Positions 6,282 through 13,174 of a DNA stretch of 42,065 nt are shown piece by piece. Both the position numbers and the translations under genes were made by a program. How positions within the stretch are numbered: position 1 is the stretch's first letter; each line of letters opens with the position of its first letter. The notes beneath the pieces were generated by a model. It had not been told where the DNA came from. It saw only the letters and a program-made list of their open reading frames with translations, and ran no database searches. Source of the stretch: an uncultured Mycoplasmatota bacterium (GTDB taxonomy: Bacteria > Bacillota_I > Bacilli_A > RF39 > UBA660); assembly GCA_900549325.1 (NCBI GenBank), contig UROI01000009.1, positions 1-42,065 on the forward strand. Reading direction: 5' to 3'.

Positions 6282-7277
6282 ATGTTTTTTAAAAAAATAA
6301 AAAACAATGTTATTCTGCTGATACTCTCATTATTTATTATTCCCACTTATGCCCTTGCTTATTCAGATTATGTAATAGCGGGAGGAGAAAATATTGGTAT
6401 TGAACTTAATTCTAAAGGTATAATTATCGTAGGTACTTATAGTGTTAACAATAACAATCCTGCTAAAGAGGCTGGACTACAAAATGGTGATAAGATAATT
6501 AAAATTAATTCTAAAGATGTAGATACTATTAAGGATATGATTACTACTATTGAGAATAGTAATAATAAAGAGAATTTATCTATTACCTATTTAAGGGGAA
6601 GTAAAGAGAATACTACTAATATTAAATTAGTTAAATCTGAAGGTGATATCTATAAGACAGGACTATATGTTAAAGATAGTATAACTGGTGTTGGAACACT
6701 TACCTACATAGATCCTAATACTAAGTTATTTGGAGCGTTAGGACATGAAATAATTGAAAAAAATACTGGGCAAAAACTTGAAATAAAAGATGGTAAAATA
6801 TATAGTTCTACTGTAACAGGAGTTACCCGAAGTAGTATTGGTAGTCCTGGTGAAAAGAATGCTAGATATGATAGTTCTAAGGTATTTGGTAATGTATTTG
6901 AAAATACTAATAAAGGTATATTTGGTACATATACTAGTGATATTCCCAATAAGAAACTCTATGCTGTAGCAAAAGATAGTGATATTAGTACTGGTAAAGC
7001 AAGTATTTTTACTGTAGTTAATAATGATAAAGTAGAAGAATTTACTATTAATATTATTAAAATTAATAATAATGATGCTGTTACTAAGAATATATTATTT
7101 GAAGTAACTGATAAGAATCTACTTGATTTAACTGGTGGTATTGTTCAAGGAATGAGTGGTAGTCCAATAATTCAAGGTGATTATATTATTGGAGCAGTAA
7201 CTCATGTAGTAGTAGATGATCCTACTAAAGGGTATGGTATATTTATTACTAAAATGTTAGAGGAAGCAGAAAACTAG
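6282..7277 (+). CDS. spoIVB: SpoIVB serine peptidase (family S55)
   Basis: SpoIVB is secreted from the forespore and signals across the outer membrane space to activate pro-sigma-K processing. The start at 6282 is chosen because AAAGGAG lies 9 bases upstream; an ATG at 6273 overlaps that site. The 331-residue protein has an N-terminal hydrophobic signal/anchor (about 8-26), a PDZ domain (about 45-115) and the S55 peptidase domain. The catalytic triad is visible: H155 in GALGHE, D277, and S292 in VQGMSGSPI, with the D-S spacing of 15 seen in the B. subtilis enzyme. The bofA, bofC and spoIVFB partners are not in the window. Confidence 0.95.
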   Translation: MFFKKIKNNVILLILSLFIIPTYALAYSDYVIAGGENIGIELNSKGIIIVGTYSVNNNNPAKEAGLQNGDKIIKINSKDVDTIKDMITTIENSNNKENLSITYLRGSKENTTNIKLVKSEGDIYKTGLYVKDSITGVGTLTYIDPNTKLFGALGHEIIEKNTGQKLEIKDGKIYSSTVTGVTRSSIGSPGEKNARYDSSKVFGNVFENTNKGIFGTYTSDIPNKKLYAVAKDSDISTGKASIFTVVNNDKVEEFTINIIKINNNDAVTKNILFEVTDKNLLDLTGGIVQGMSGSPIIQGDYIIGAVTHVVVDDPTKGYGIFITKMLEEAEN

Positions 7278-7300
7278 AGAGGATATTATTCCTCTTCTTT
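7278..7300 (+). terminator. Intrinsic terminator of spoIVB
   Basis: AGAGG (7278-7282) pairs with CCTCT (7291-7295) and is followed by TCTTTTAT, directly after the stop codon. Confidence 0.6.
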
Positions 7301-7307
7301 TATATAT

Positions 7308-7360
7308 CCTCTTAAGCCTTGGTCTTAAGAGGCAATTTGAAGCCTAAGGTCTTCAAATTG
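7308..7360 (+). repeat. Paired hairpins of the intergenic element family, partial copy I
   Basis: Two hairpins stand side by side. CCTCTTAAG pairs with CTTAAGAGG (7308-7332). CAATTTGAAG pairs with CTTCAAATTG (7333-7360). Each has the family's C-U mismatch (AAG-C ... T-CTT). The conserved tail of the full copies is missing. The second hairpin contains the stop codon of the convergent toxin gene at 7353. Confidence 0.75.
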
Positions 7361-7865
7361 ATACTTTTTGTTTAGTGTAACTATCACATTTTTCCTCTAG
7401 TAAAATAAAATTACAACATCTATTATAAATATTTTTATATAGCATACCATTAATATATTTACTATATAATATTTTTGCTTTTCTTCTTACTACACTATTA
7501 TTTTTGTTTAGCCATATTAATTGCTTTCTCAAAAGCATTTGATATTCTTTTTCTTTTTTATTTAAATTAACTTTATTTAATGAAATAATTTCATAGTTTT
7601 CTTCTTTTACTGGTATCATATTATTGAAATTAATTGCTCCGAGAACACCATTATCAATTTTAAAAAAGTCTATAGTATTTTTCATTTCAATATGTTTGGG
7701 TTTAGGACTTGACAAAGGAGCAAAATATTCTTTATCATTAATAGTAAATAGTATGCCAACAAATGGTCTTAATTCCTTACTACCATAATTATAAATTACT
7801 CTTTTATCAAAATTTCTAAGATAATCACAATAATGATAATCTATTTTTACTAATTTAAAAACCAT
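7353..7865 (-). CDS. toxN: Type III toxin-antitoxin toxin, ToxN/AbiQ-family endoribonuclease
   Basis: The 170-residue protein follows the ToxN family from end to end. An N-terminal IDYHYCDYLRNFD is followed by VGILFTINDKEYFAPLSSPK with the active-site triplet S52, S53 and K55, then INFNNMIPV, and a C-terminal CNFILLEEK. ToxN cleaves A-rich RNA and is held inactive by its own repeat RNA. That RNA is encoded immediately upstream (7943-8123), in the standard antitoxin-terminator-toxin order. Family members abort phage infection (ToxIN, AbiQ). The ribosome site GGGAGG is 14 bases from the ATG, unusually far, which should limit toxin translation. A separate promoter lies at 7905-7933. I am confident of the family; phage defence here is inferred. 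Confidence 0.95.
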   Translation of the reverse strand: MVFKLVKIDYHYCDYLRNFDKRVIYNYGSKELRPFVGILFTINDKEYFAPLSSPKPKHIEMKNTIDFFKIDNGVLGAINFNNMIPVKEENYEIISLNKVNLNKKEKEYQMLLRKQLIWLNKNNSVVRRKAKILYSKYINGMLYKNIYNRCCNFILLEEKCDSYTKQKVSI

Positions 7866-7891
7866 AAAAATTTACAAAACCTCCCTTCAAT

Positions 7892-7933
7892 TTTTGCTAG
7901 CAAAATTATACTATTATAAATTGACATTGTCAA
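7892..7933 (-). promoter_or_regulatory. Toxin promoter flanked by two palindromes
   Basis: On the minus strand a perfect TTGACA (7928-7933) and a perfect TATAAT (7905-7910) are 17 bases apart. The -35 box is the right arm of the palindrome TTGACATTGTCAA (7921-7933). The -10 box abuts the perfect 14-bp palindrome TTTTGCTAGCAAAA (7892-7905). It lies between the antitoxin terminator and the toxin start. In well-studied type III systems the toxin is reached mainly by read-through, so a strong separate promoter is unexpected. The palindromes suggest a repressor. Confidence 0.7.
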
Positions 7934-7942
7934 CATAAAATT

Positions 7943-7970
7943 AAAAAAACTAGAGTGAAGTCTCTAGTTT
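7943..7970 (-). terminator. Intrinsic terminator between antitoxin RNA and toxin
   Basis: A 9-bp stem, AAACTAGAG with CTCTAGTTT (7947-7955 and 7962-7970), runs into seven T on the minus strand. Type III loci carry such a terminator to keep antitoxin RNA in excess of toxin mRNA. Confidence 0.9.
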
Positions 7971-8123
7971 CCGCAAATAATGCTTCCAATTTATTTATGT
8001 CGAATTGGTATAACGACGCTTTTTTAGTTCCCAATTTAATGGCTGGGTACACCGCTTTTTTAGTTTCCGACTTATACGGCTGGACACACCGCTTTTTTTA
8101 ATTTTAGTGAGTTTCTCTCACAC
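7943..8123 (-). ncRNA. toxI: Type III antitoxin RNA (ToxI-like tandem pseudoknots)
   Basis: Three units, each opening AAAAAAGCG and ending GGAAACT or GGGAACT, lie at 8098-8062 (37 bases), 8061-8026 (36) and 8025-7966 (60). Each folds as an H-type pseudoknot. Unit 1 has CGGU with GCCG, and UCC with GGA. Unit 2 has GGU with GCC, and CCC with GGG, a compensatory change in stem 2. Unit 3 has GUCG with CGAC, and CCAAUU with AAUUGG. A short hairpin, GTGAG/CTCAC (8107-8121), precedes the units. A strong promoter and terminator frame the RNA. ToxN would cut in the A-rich junctions to give single-unit inhibitors. The symbol is by analogy; repeats are family-specific. Confidence 0.88.
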
Positions 8124-8129
8124 AGCATA

Positions 8130-8158
8130 ATAATACTATATATTTTTATGTTTGTCAA
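8130..8158 (-). promoter_or_regulatory. Promoter of the type III antitoxin RNA
   Basis: On the minus strand a perfect TTGACA (8153-8158) and TATTAT (8130-8135) are separated by 17 bases. RNA would start near 8123, just before the 5' hairpin. Confidence 0.85.
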
Positions 8159-8164
8159 TATTTT

Positions 8165-8395
8165 TTATTCACTAACAGTGAAATCATCTAATTTACCATT
8201 TTCAAGCATAATTTTATTTACTTTTTCAGTTACCTTGTTTAACTTATCAGAGCATTCTTTAGCTAGTTTCATAGCTTCAGTATATTTATTTATTGCTTCA
8301 TCAAGTGGTACTTCTCCTGTTTCTAATTCTTTTACTATTTCTTCAAGTAATTTTATTTTTTCTTCAAAAGTCATTTCTTCTTTTTCTTTTGCCAC
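8165..8395 (-). CDS. xseB: Exodeoxyribonuclease VII small subunit
   Basis: The 76-residue protein is helical, with the family pattern FEEKIKLLEEIVKELE followed by LDEAINKYTEAMKLAKECSD. It assembles with XseA into exonuclease VII, which degrades single-stranded DNA from both ends. The start is a GTG two bases after the xseA stop, with AGGTG 8 bases upstream; the first in-frame ATG would remove seven residues. It ends the nusB-xseA-xseB operon. I see no clear terminator after it; the antitoxin promoter begins inside the intergenic region. Confidence 0.95.
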   Translation of the reverse strand: MAKEKEEMTFEEKIKLLEEIVKELETGEVPLDEAINKYTEAMKLAKECSDKLNKVTEKVNKIMLENGKLDDFTVSE

Positions 8396-8397
8396 TT

Positions 8398-9675
8398 TTA
8401 TTCACCTACCTTAATTATTTTACTTTCAATATTACCATCTTTTAGTGCTATAGTAATTACTTCATCTTCTTTTACATCTTTAATACTAGATAATACTTTA
8501 TCTTCTTTTTTTACAATAGCATAGCCTCTATTTAATGTATTTAAAGGGTTTAATACTTCTAACTTAGATATAATATGATCTAGTCTTTGACTACTATATT
8601 TATATAGCATACTAGGATTATTTAATATATAACTATTCTTTACTGTATATAATCTAACTTTAGTATTATCTAATATTTTATTTATTACTTTATCTAAATT
8701 ATCCATTAGATTATCTAGTTTTTGTTCTTTTACTTCATACATAGATAAAGGTTTAGTTAATATATAACTATTCTTTATATTATCTAGTCTTTTATAATTG
8801 ATACTAATAATATTATTTAAAGCATTATAACTTCTATTAACTGCTGTATCTAAATATGTAATGATAGTATTAATATCTGGTACTGCAAGTTCTCCTGCTG
8901 CTGTAGGAGTTGGCGCTCTAAGATCTGCAACATAATCTGATATAGTAATATCTATTTCATGTCCAACAGCGGATATAACTGGTATTTCACTATCATAAAT
9001 AGCTCTAGCTACTACTTCTTCATTAAAAGGCCATAAGTCTTCAAGTGAACCACCGCCACGGCCAACAATTAATGTATCAAGTTTTAGTTCGTCTTTTAAA
9101 CTATTGGCTAGTCTTATTTTATTAGCAATGTCATTAGCGGCCATATCACCTTGTACTAGTGCTGGAAATAATACTGTCTCACATATTGGGTATCTTCTTT
9201 TAATAGTAGTTAGTATATCCTTAATAGCGGCCCCAGTAGGAGATGTTACTATACCTATTCTATTTGGTATTCTTCTAATCTTTTTCTTTTTATCTTTATC
9301 AAATAAGCCTTCACTAGATAGTTTCTTTTTTAATTGCTCAAAGGCTACATATAATGCTCCTATTCCATCTTCGAGCATTTCCTCTACATATATTTGATAA
9401 GAACCACTTGCTTCATATACGTCTATTTTACCAGTAACTAATACTTTCATACCATCATAAGGCATAAATTTCATATTTTTATTATTAAAAGAAAACATAA
9501 CTGCATTTATTCTACTATTTTCATCTTTTAAAGTAAAATAAAAGTGTCCTCTTGAATGAGCCTTAAAGTTAGATATTTCTCCCTTTAAATACACTTTCTT
9601 TAGTAATAAGTCATCGTTAATAACTTCTTTTATATATTTATTTACTTCAGTTACTGTAATATAATTATTATTCAT
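8398..9675 (-). CDS. xseA: Exodeoxyribonuclease VII large subunit
   Basis: This is the catalytic subunit of exonuclease VII. The 425-residue protein has an N-terminal OB-fold (about residues 15-105, with LKGEISNFKAHSRGHFYFTL) for single-stranded DNA binding. The catalytic core follows (about 115-300) with RIGIVTSPTGAA, IVGRGGGSLEDLWPFN and SAVGHEIDITISDYVADLRA. A long helical region then carries repeated ILxNPSMLYKY-like segments, and a short beta-rich C-terminus comes last. It begins 3 bases from the nusB stop and has a GAGGAG ribosome site, so it is co-transcribed with nusB and xseB. Confidence 0.98.
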   Translation of the reverse strand: MNNNYITVTEVNKYIKEVINDDLLLKKVYLKGEISNFKAHSRGHFYFTLKDENSRINAVMFSFNNKNMKFMPYDGMKVLVTGKIDVYEASGSYQIYVEEMLEDGIGALYVAFEQLKKKLSSEGLFDKDKKKKIRRIPNRIGIVTSPTGAAIKDILTTIKRRYPICETVLFPALVQGDMAANDIANKIRLANSLKDELKLDTLIVGRGGGSLEDLWPFNEEVVARAIYDSEIPVISAVGHEIDITISDYVADLRAPTPTAAGELAVPDINTIITYLDTAVNRSYNALNNIISINYKRLDNIKNSYILTKPLSMYEVKEQKLDNLMDNLDKVINKILDNTKVRLYTVKNSYILNNPSMLYKYSSQRLDHIISKLEVLNPLNTLNRGYAIVKKEDKVLSSIKDVKEDEVITIALKDGNIESKIIKVGE

Positions 9676-9677
9676 AA

Positions 9678-10124
9678 TTACTCCTCAGTATTATTATCTA
9701 ATTTTTCATGATATATTTTATCTAGTACTCCATTAATCATTTTAGATACTTTTTCATCAGAATACTTTTTAGATAATTCTATTGCTTCATTTATACATAC
9801 TAAGTCTGGAGTATCGGTATAAATAAGTTCATATACTGATATTCTAAGTATTGCTTGATCTGTTAATCCTAATCTATCTATAGACCATGATTCTATATAT
9901 TTTTCTATACTTTTATCAATATCATCTATATTATTTAATACTCCATTAATTAAAGTATTTAAATATTCAGTATCTATTTTCTTTCTATCTTCAATTATAG
10001 TATTTTCTAATACTTCCTCTATAACATTATTTATATCATAGTTTATTTTATTTTTTTTATATAAAAAGATTTGATATAAAATAGTCATAGCTTTTTCTCT
10101 AGTAATTGTTCTGTTTGTCTTCAT
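9678..10124 (-). CDS. nusB: Transcription antitermination factor NusB
   Basis: NusB binds boxA RNA with NusE (S10) in ribosomal RNA antitermination. The 148-residue helical protein shows the family pattern: TREKAMTILYQI near the N-terminus, WSIDRLGLTDQAILRISVYELI in the middle, and CINEAIELSKKYSDEKVSKMINGVLD near the C-terminus. The length is typical. It is the first gene of an operon with xseA and xseB, an arrangement common in Bacillota. A probable promoter is at 10144-10172 and the ribosome site is AAGAGGTG. Confidence 0.97.
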   Translation of the reverse strand: MKTNRTITREKAMTILYQIFLYKKNKINYDINNVIEEVLENTIIEDRKKIDTEYLNTLINGVLNNIDDIDKSIEKYIESWSIDRLGLTDQAILRISVYELIYTDTPDLVCINEAIELSKKYSDEKVSKMINGVLDKIYHEKLDNNTEE

Positions 10125-10143
10125 AAAAATACACCTCTTATTA

Positions 10144-10172
10144 ATTCTACCACAAAATATTAATATTTTAAA
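10144..10172 (-). promoter_or_regulatory. Promoter of nusB-xseA-xseB
   Basis: On the minus strand TTTAAA (10167-10172) and TAGAAT (10144-10149) are 17 bases apart, with a TG-rich extended -10. It is moderately convincing. Confidence 0.55.
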
Positions 10173-10203
10173 TATATTATTATAAGTTTTTATATCTTTT
10201 TTT

Positions 10204-10284
10204 CACTTAGAGCTACTATCTCTAAGTGTCATTTATAGCCTGTAGTCTATAAATGATATATCAGCCATATCTATCATATATAAG
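10204..10284 (+). repeat. Paired-hairpin intergenic element, copy C
   Basis: Hairpin 1 (10204-10228) pairs CACTTAGAG with CTCTAAGTG. Hairpin 2 (10229-10256) pairs TCATTTATAG with CTATAAATGA. Each has the C-U mismatch. The tail (10257-10284) reads TATATCAGCCATATCTATCA and then TATATAAG. It lies between sortase and nusB, antisense to both. Confidence 0.85.
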
Positions 10285-10336
10285 AGAAGTTATTATATCT
10301 AAAAATATTATATAATATAATTACAACTAATTACAA

Positions 10337-10369
10337 AACTGGCCGCAACCCTACGGGTCACGACCAGTT
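10337..10369 (-). terminator. Hairpin after the sortase gene, probable terminator
   Basis: AACTGG/CCAGTT, CG/CG and ACCC/GGGT stack into one interrupted stem with a three-base loop. It is GC-rich for this genome. On the minus strand it is followed by TTTTGTAATT, a short T tract. Confidence 0.55.
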
Positions 10370-10370
10370 C

Positions 10371-10398
10371 TATTTTACTTAGGATATTTTACTTAGGA
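10371..10398. repeat. Perfect 14-bp tandem duplication at the sortase stop
   Basis: TATTTTACTTAGGA occurs twice in direct succession. The inner copy contains the stop codon of the sortase gene, so it looks like a replication-slippage product that leaves the protein end intact. Confidence 0.8.
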
Positions 10399-11384
10399 CT
10401 TCTCTTAATTAGTTTAGCATGAACCACTGTTCTTTCAGTATCAGAATAACATGTACTAAGAGTAAGTATTTTATCATTAGTATCTAAATTAGTATTAAAG
10501 TTATGGATGCTTCTTTGTTTTATAGTATTTAAAAATTTAGTATATTCTTCATTAGTATCAAAATTAGTAGTAATATAATAACTCTCTTCAGGTATTTTGT
10601 ATACTGAGAATATCTGCCACAAAGTATTTTCAGTTTCTGTAGATAGTCTAATAATATGATTATCTTTATTATTATACCAAGAAGATTTTAATACTTTTGA
10701 AAGAGATCCAAACATAGTTTTATCAAGCCTACTGTGAGCATATAAAATAGTATTTTTATTATTTAAGTCTTTGCTATTTCTATAATCTAGGAATACCCAG
10801 CCTGCTTCATTATATTTTTTATCAAAGGAATGGGATAAATAATAAGAGTTATCTTTACCTTGTACAAATGGATAATTTATATTGGTATTATTTACATTAA
10901 TCCATCCAACAGTATCTGAATTTTTTTCTTTTAATTCAGTTATATCTACATCTATTAAAGGAAACTTTATATAATACCAATAATCACTAGTTTCTTCTTC
11001 ATTAGTATCATTAACTAATTCTGTATTATCATCATCATCTCTCAAAGTAACATTAACCGCATTAGTAATATCATTTATTGCTTTAGAAGTATCTTTATTA
11101 TCTTTACTCCAAACAAATATCTTAATTAAGCAAAATACTATTATAGATATAAATATAGAAAATAATATTACAAAAATCCAAGTTGTATTTCTTTTATTTT
11201 TTCTTTTCTTTTTCTTATTATTTCTATCATTATTTATTGTGTTTAAAATATTATCATTATTAGTACTTGTATAGTTTAAACTATTATCTATGATTAAATC
11301 GTTTGCACTAGCATAATGTGAACTATTGGCATGTCTTGGAGTATATTCGTTTTCTTGATTATAGTTATTATATTCGTTATTCAA
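10389..11384 (-). CDS. srtB: Class B sortase
   Basis: Sortases cleave surface proteins at a C-terminal motif and join them to the cell wall. The 331-residue protein has an unusually long, asparagine-rich cytoplasmic N-terminus (1-66), a transmembrane helix (69-91) and an extracellular catalytic domain. The family B pattern SDTVGWINVNNTNINYPF is at about 156-173. The catalytic residues are H217 (ILYAHSR), C312 (LSTCYSD) and R318. The start is TTG with a weak GGTGAT site; no in-frame ATG fits. It has its own promoter, just downstream of a probable substrate gene ending in NPTTS. Confidence 0.93.
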   Translation of the reverse strand: MNNEYNNYNQENEYTPRHANSSHYASANDLIIDNSLNYTSTNNDNILNTINNDRNNKKKKRKNKRNTTWIFVILFSIFISIIVFCLIKIFVWSKDNKDTSKAINDITNAVNVTLRDDDDNTELVNDTNEEETSDYWYYIKFPLIDVDITELKEKNSDTVGWINVNNTNINYPFVQGKDNSYYLSHSFDKKYNEAGWVFLDYRNSKDLNNKNTILYAHSRLDKTMFGSLSKVLKSSWYNNKDNHIIRLSTETENTLWQIFSVYKIPEESYYITTNFDTNEEYTKFLNTIKQRSIHNFNTNLDTNDKILTLSTCYSDTERTVVHAKLIKRSPK

Positions 11385-11401
11385 ATACTATCACCATACT
11401 A

Positions 11402-11430
11402 ATTATACTAATAAATTTAAATATTTACAA
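11402..11430 (-). promoter_or_regulatory. Promoter of the sortase gene
   Basis: On the minus strand TTGTAA (11425-11430) and a perfect TATAAT (11402-11407) are separated by 17 bases. Confidence 0.75.
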
Positions 11431-11435
11431 GTAAT

Positions 11436-11462
11436 AAAAAGAAAAAGAGGAAAATTCCTCTT
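11436..11462 (-). terminator. Intrinsic terminator of the surface-protein gene
   Basis: AAGAGGAA pairs with TTCCTCTT (11445-11452 and 11455-11462). On the minus strand it is followed by TTTCTTTTTA. Confidence 0.75.
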
Positions 11463-11469
11463 TGAATTA

Positions 11470-13020
11470 TTATCTAGTTACTTTAGCAGATATTTTCTTT
11501 GAAGTAATAACTACACCAATAGTACTTATTACTATTGCACTAATAATTAATGCTAAGTTGATATCTGAAGTAGTTGGATTCTTTTCAGGTTTAGTTTCAG
11601 TAACATTATTATATCCAACGACACCATAAGTACTTAAGTGAGATGTTGTAAATACTACTTTACCATCAACCAATTTAGCATCTAATGTTTCAACTAATTT
11701 TCCTTCTTCATCAAAATATACTACTTTATAAGCATCATATTTTTGATCGCTTTCAGGAATTGCAATGGCAATTGTAAATTTACCATCTTCTAATTCTTCA
11801 ATTCTACCATCACCATTTAAAACGTCAATTTCATATAAATTAATTAATTTAACTTCTTTAACTTTTTTATTATCTTTATATGCTTCAGTTACTTTTTCAG
11901 TACCTTTTTTAATTTCATCTTCTGTTTTTTCAGTTACTTTTAAACTCAAATCATTTCTAATAGCTTCTTCACTTTCAAAAATAACTTTTTCATCAGTAGT
12001 TTCTAGTACTTTGTTTTCTACTACTGCATATGTATTACCAGTTTTGTTAACTACATATTTGTCTCCAACAAATTTTGTAACATCTGTATTAAATGTTCCA
12101 CCTGCTACTGTAACATTAACTTTAGCCCATGCTGTAGTAGGATTTCCTTGAGTATTATTTACATATAAAGCTTCAGCACCAGTAATAGTACCGCCTGTAA
12201 TATTAACTTCAATTGGTAATTGAGTAGTATGTTGTACAACAGCAATACCAGCTCCAACAGTAGTACTTCCATCTTTATTTGCTTTTGATGTTAATTCTTT
12301 TGCAGTACCAGTAATAGTACCACCCATAACATTTAATTTACCTGCTCTTACTTCTATACCAGTAGCACCAGTAATAGTAGCTCCATCTTCAATATTATAA
12401 GTACCATTGCCTGCACAATAAACAGCGACTCCATCAGAACCAGTTGACTTTATAACAGCTCCTTTTTTGATATTAACTACTGGGCCATCTTCATTTAAAA
12501 TATCACCATTAGTAGCTATACCATTGTTGGTAACATCTACTTTACCATAAAAATCAACACTTGCACCGTGAGAACCATTTTTAGTATCCCAGAATATTGC
12601 TAAACCATATTTACCTTTTAAAGTAACATCTTTTTCAACAACAAGTTTTGAAACAAAGCTATCATCTTTTGTCTCTTTTCCATATACATTAAGTCCTGAA
12701 TCGGTATCATTAGTAATAACACCACTACCTTTAACAATAAGTGTAGCTCCATAAACACCTATAAAAGACTTAGAACCGGTAAGATATGTAATATTATGAC
12801 CGTTCATATCAAGTGTTATAGTTCTATTACCATTTATTTCAAGTTTCTGATCATAACCAGTAATATCAGCGGTTAACTTAACAGTATCTCCATTCTTTGC
12901 CTTTTTAACCATTTCCACTAAAGTAGTGACATCTTTTGCTTCTAATACTTCAGCACTAGCAATTGGTAAAAACACTATAAATGCAAGTACTGATACTAGA
13001 AATAATAATTTCTTTTTCAT
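11470..13020 (-). CDS. Cell wall-anchored beta-helix surface protein (sortase B substrate)
   Basis: The 516-residue protein has a signal peptide (1-23, ending IASA). A region of repeated short beta-strand turns (about 35-330) is rich in glycine, threonine and GGTITG-like units, typical of a right-handed beta-helix. A lysine- and glutamate-rich alpha/beta segment (about 340-470) follows. The C-terminus is a sorting signal: NPTTS at 481-485, a hydrophobic helix, then a basic tail. NPxTS/NPxTN motifs are recognised by class B sortases, and such a sortase is the next gene. The role is not known; adhesion or glycan binding is a guess. It has its own promoter, an AAGGAG site and a terminator. Confidence 0.85.
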   Translation of the reverse strand: MKKKLLFLVSVLAFIVFLPIASAEVLEAKDVTTLVEMVKKAKNGDTVKLTADITGYDQKLEINGNRTITLDMNGHNITYLTGSKSFIGVYGATLIVKGSGVITNDTDSGLNVYGKETKDDSFVSKLVVEKDVTLKGKYGLAIFWDTKNGSHGASVDFYGKVDVTNNGIATNGDILNEDGPVVNIKKGAVIKSTGSDGVAVYCAGNGTYNIEDGATITGATGIEVRAGKLNVMGGTITGTAKELTSKANKDGSTTVGAGIAVVQHTTQLPIEVNITGGTITGAEALYVNNTQGNPTTAWAKVNVTVAGGTFNTDVTKFVGDKYVVNKTGNTYAVVENKVLETTDEKVIFESEEAIRNDLSLKVTEKTEDEIKKGTEKVTEAYKDNKKVKEVKLINLYEIDVLNGDGRIEELEDGKFTIAIAIPESDQKYDAYKVVYFDEEGKLVETLDAKLVDGKVVFTTSHLSTYGVVGYNNVTETKPEKNPTTSDINLALIISAIVISTIGVVITSKKISAKVTR

Positions 13021-13077
13021 TTTTTCTTTCTCCTTTTTTATTTTTTGAGTAGCTTACTTCTCCTACCCTACAATTCA

Positions 13078-13106
13078 ATTATAACATTAATTTTATCTTT
13101 TACAAG
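13078..13106 (-). promoter_or_regulatory. Promoter of the surface-protein gene
   Basis: On the minus strand a perfect TATAAT lies at 13078-13083. The -35 is TTGTAA at 16 bases or CTTGTA at 17 bases (13100-13106). Confidence 0.65.
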
Positions 13107-13149
13107 ACTTTTTTCTACAAAAAAATCATTTTACAAAAAAATGTCAAGC

Positions 13150-13174
13150 AAAAAAAAACACTAACTCGTAGTGT
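13150..13174 (-). terminator. Intrinsic terminator of yqfC-yqfD
   Basis: ACACTA pairs with TAGTGT (13158-13163 and 13169-13174) around CGAG, and runs into eight T on the minus strand. The stop codon of yqfD lies in the stem. Confidence 0.85.

Noticed and set aside
7966..8098. CRISPR array
   Set aside because: The units are tandem, vary in length and sequence, have no unique spacers, fold as pseudoknots and precede a ToxN gene. No cas gene is present.
7943..8123. tmRNA (which also has several pseudoknots)
   Set aside because: There is no tRNA-like acceptor, no encoded CCA and no tag reading frame; the RNA ends in an intrinsic terminator.
11765..12151. 128-codon open frame antisense to the surface protein
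   Set aside because: It mirrors the threonine- and valine-rich repeats of the real gene and has no start signals.
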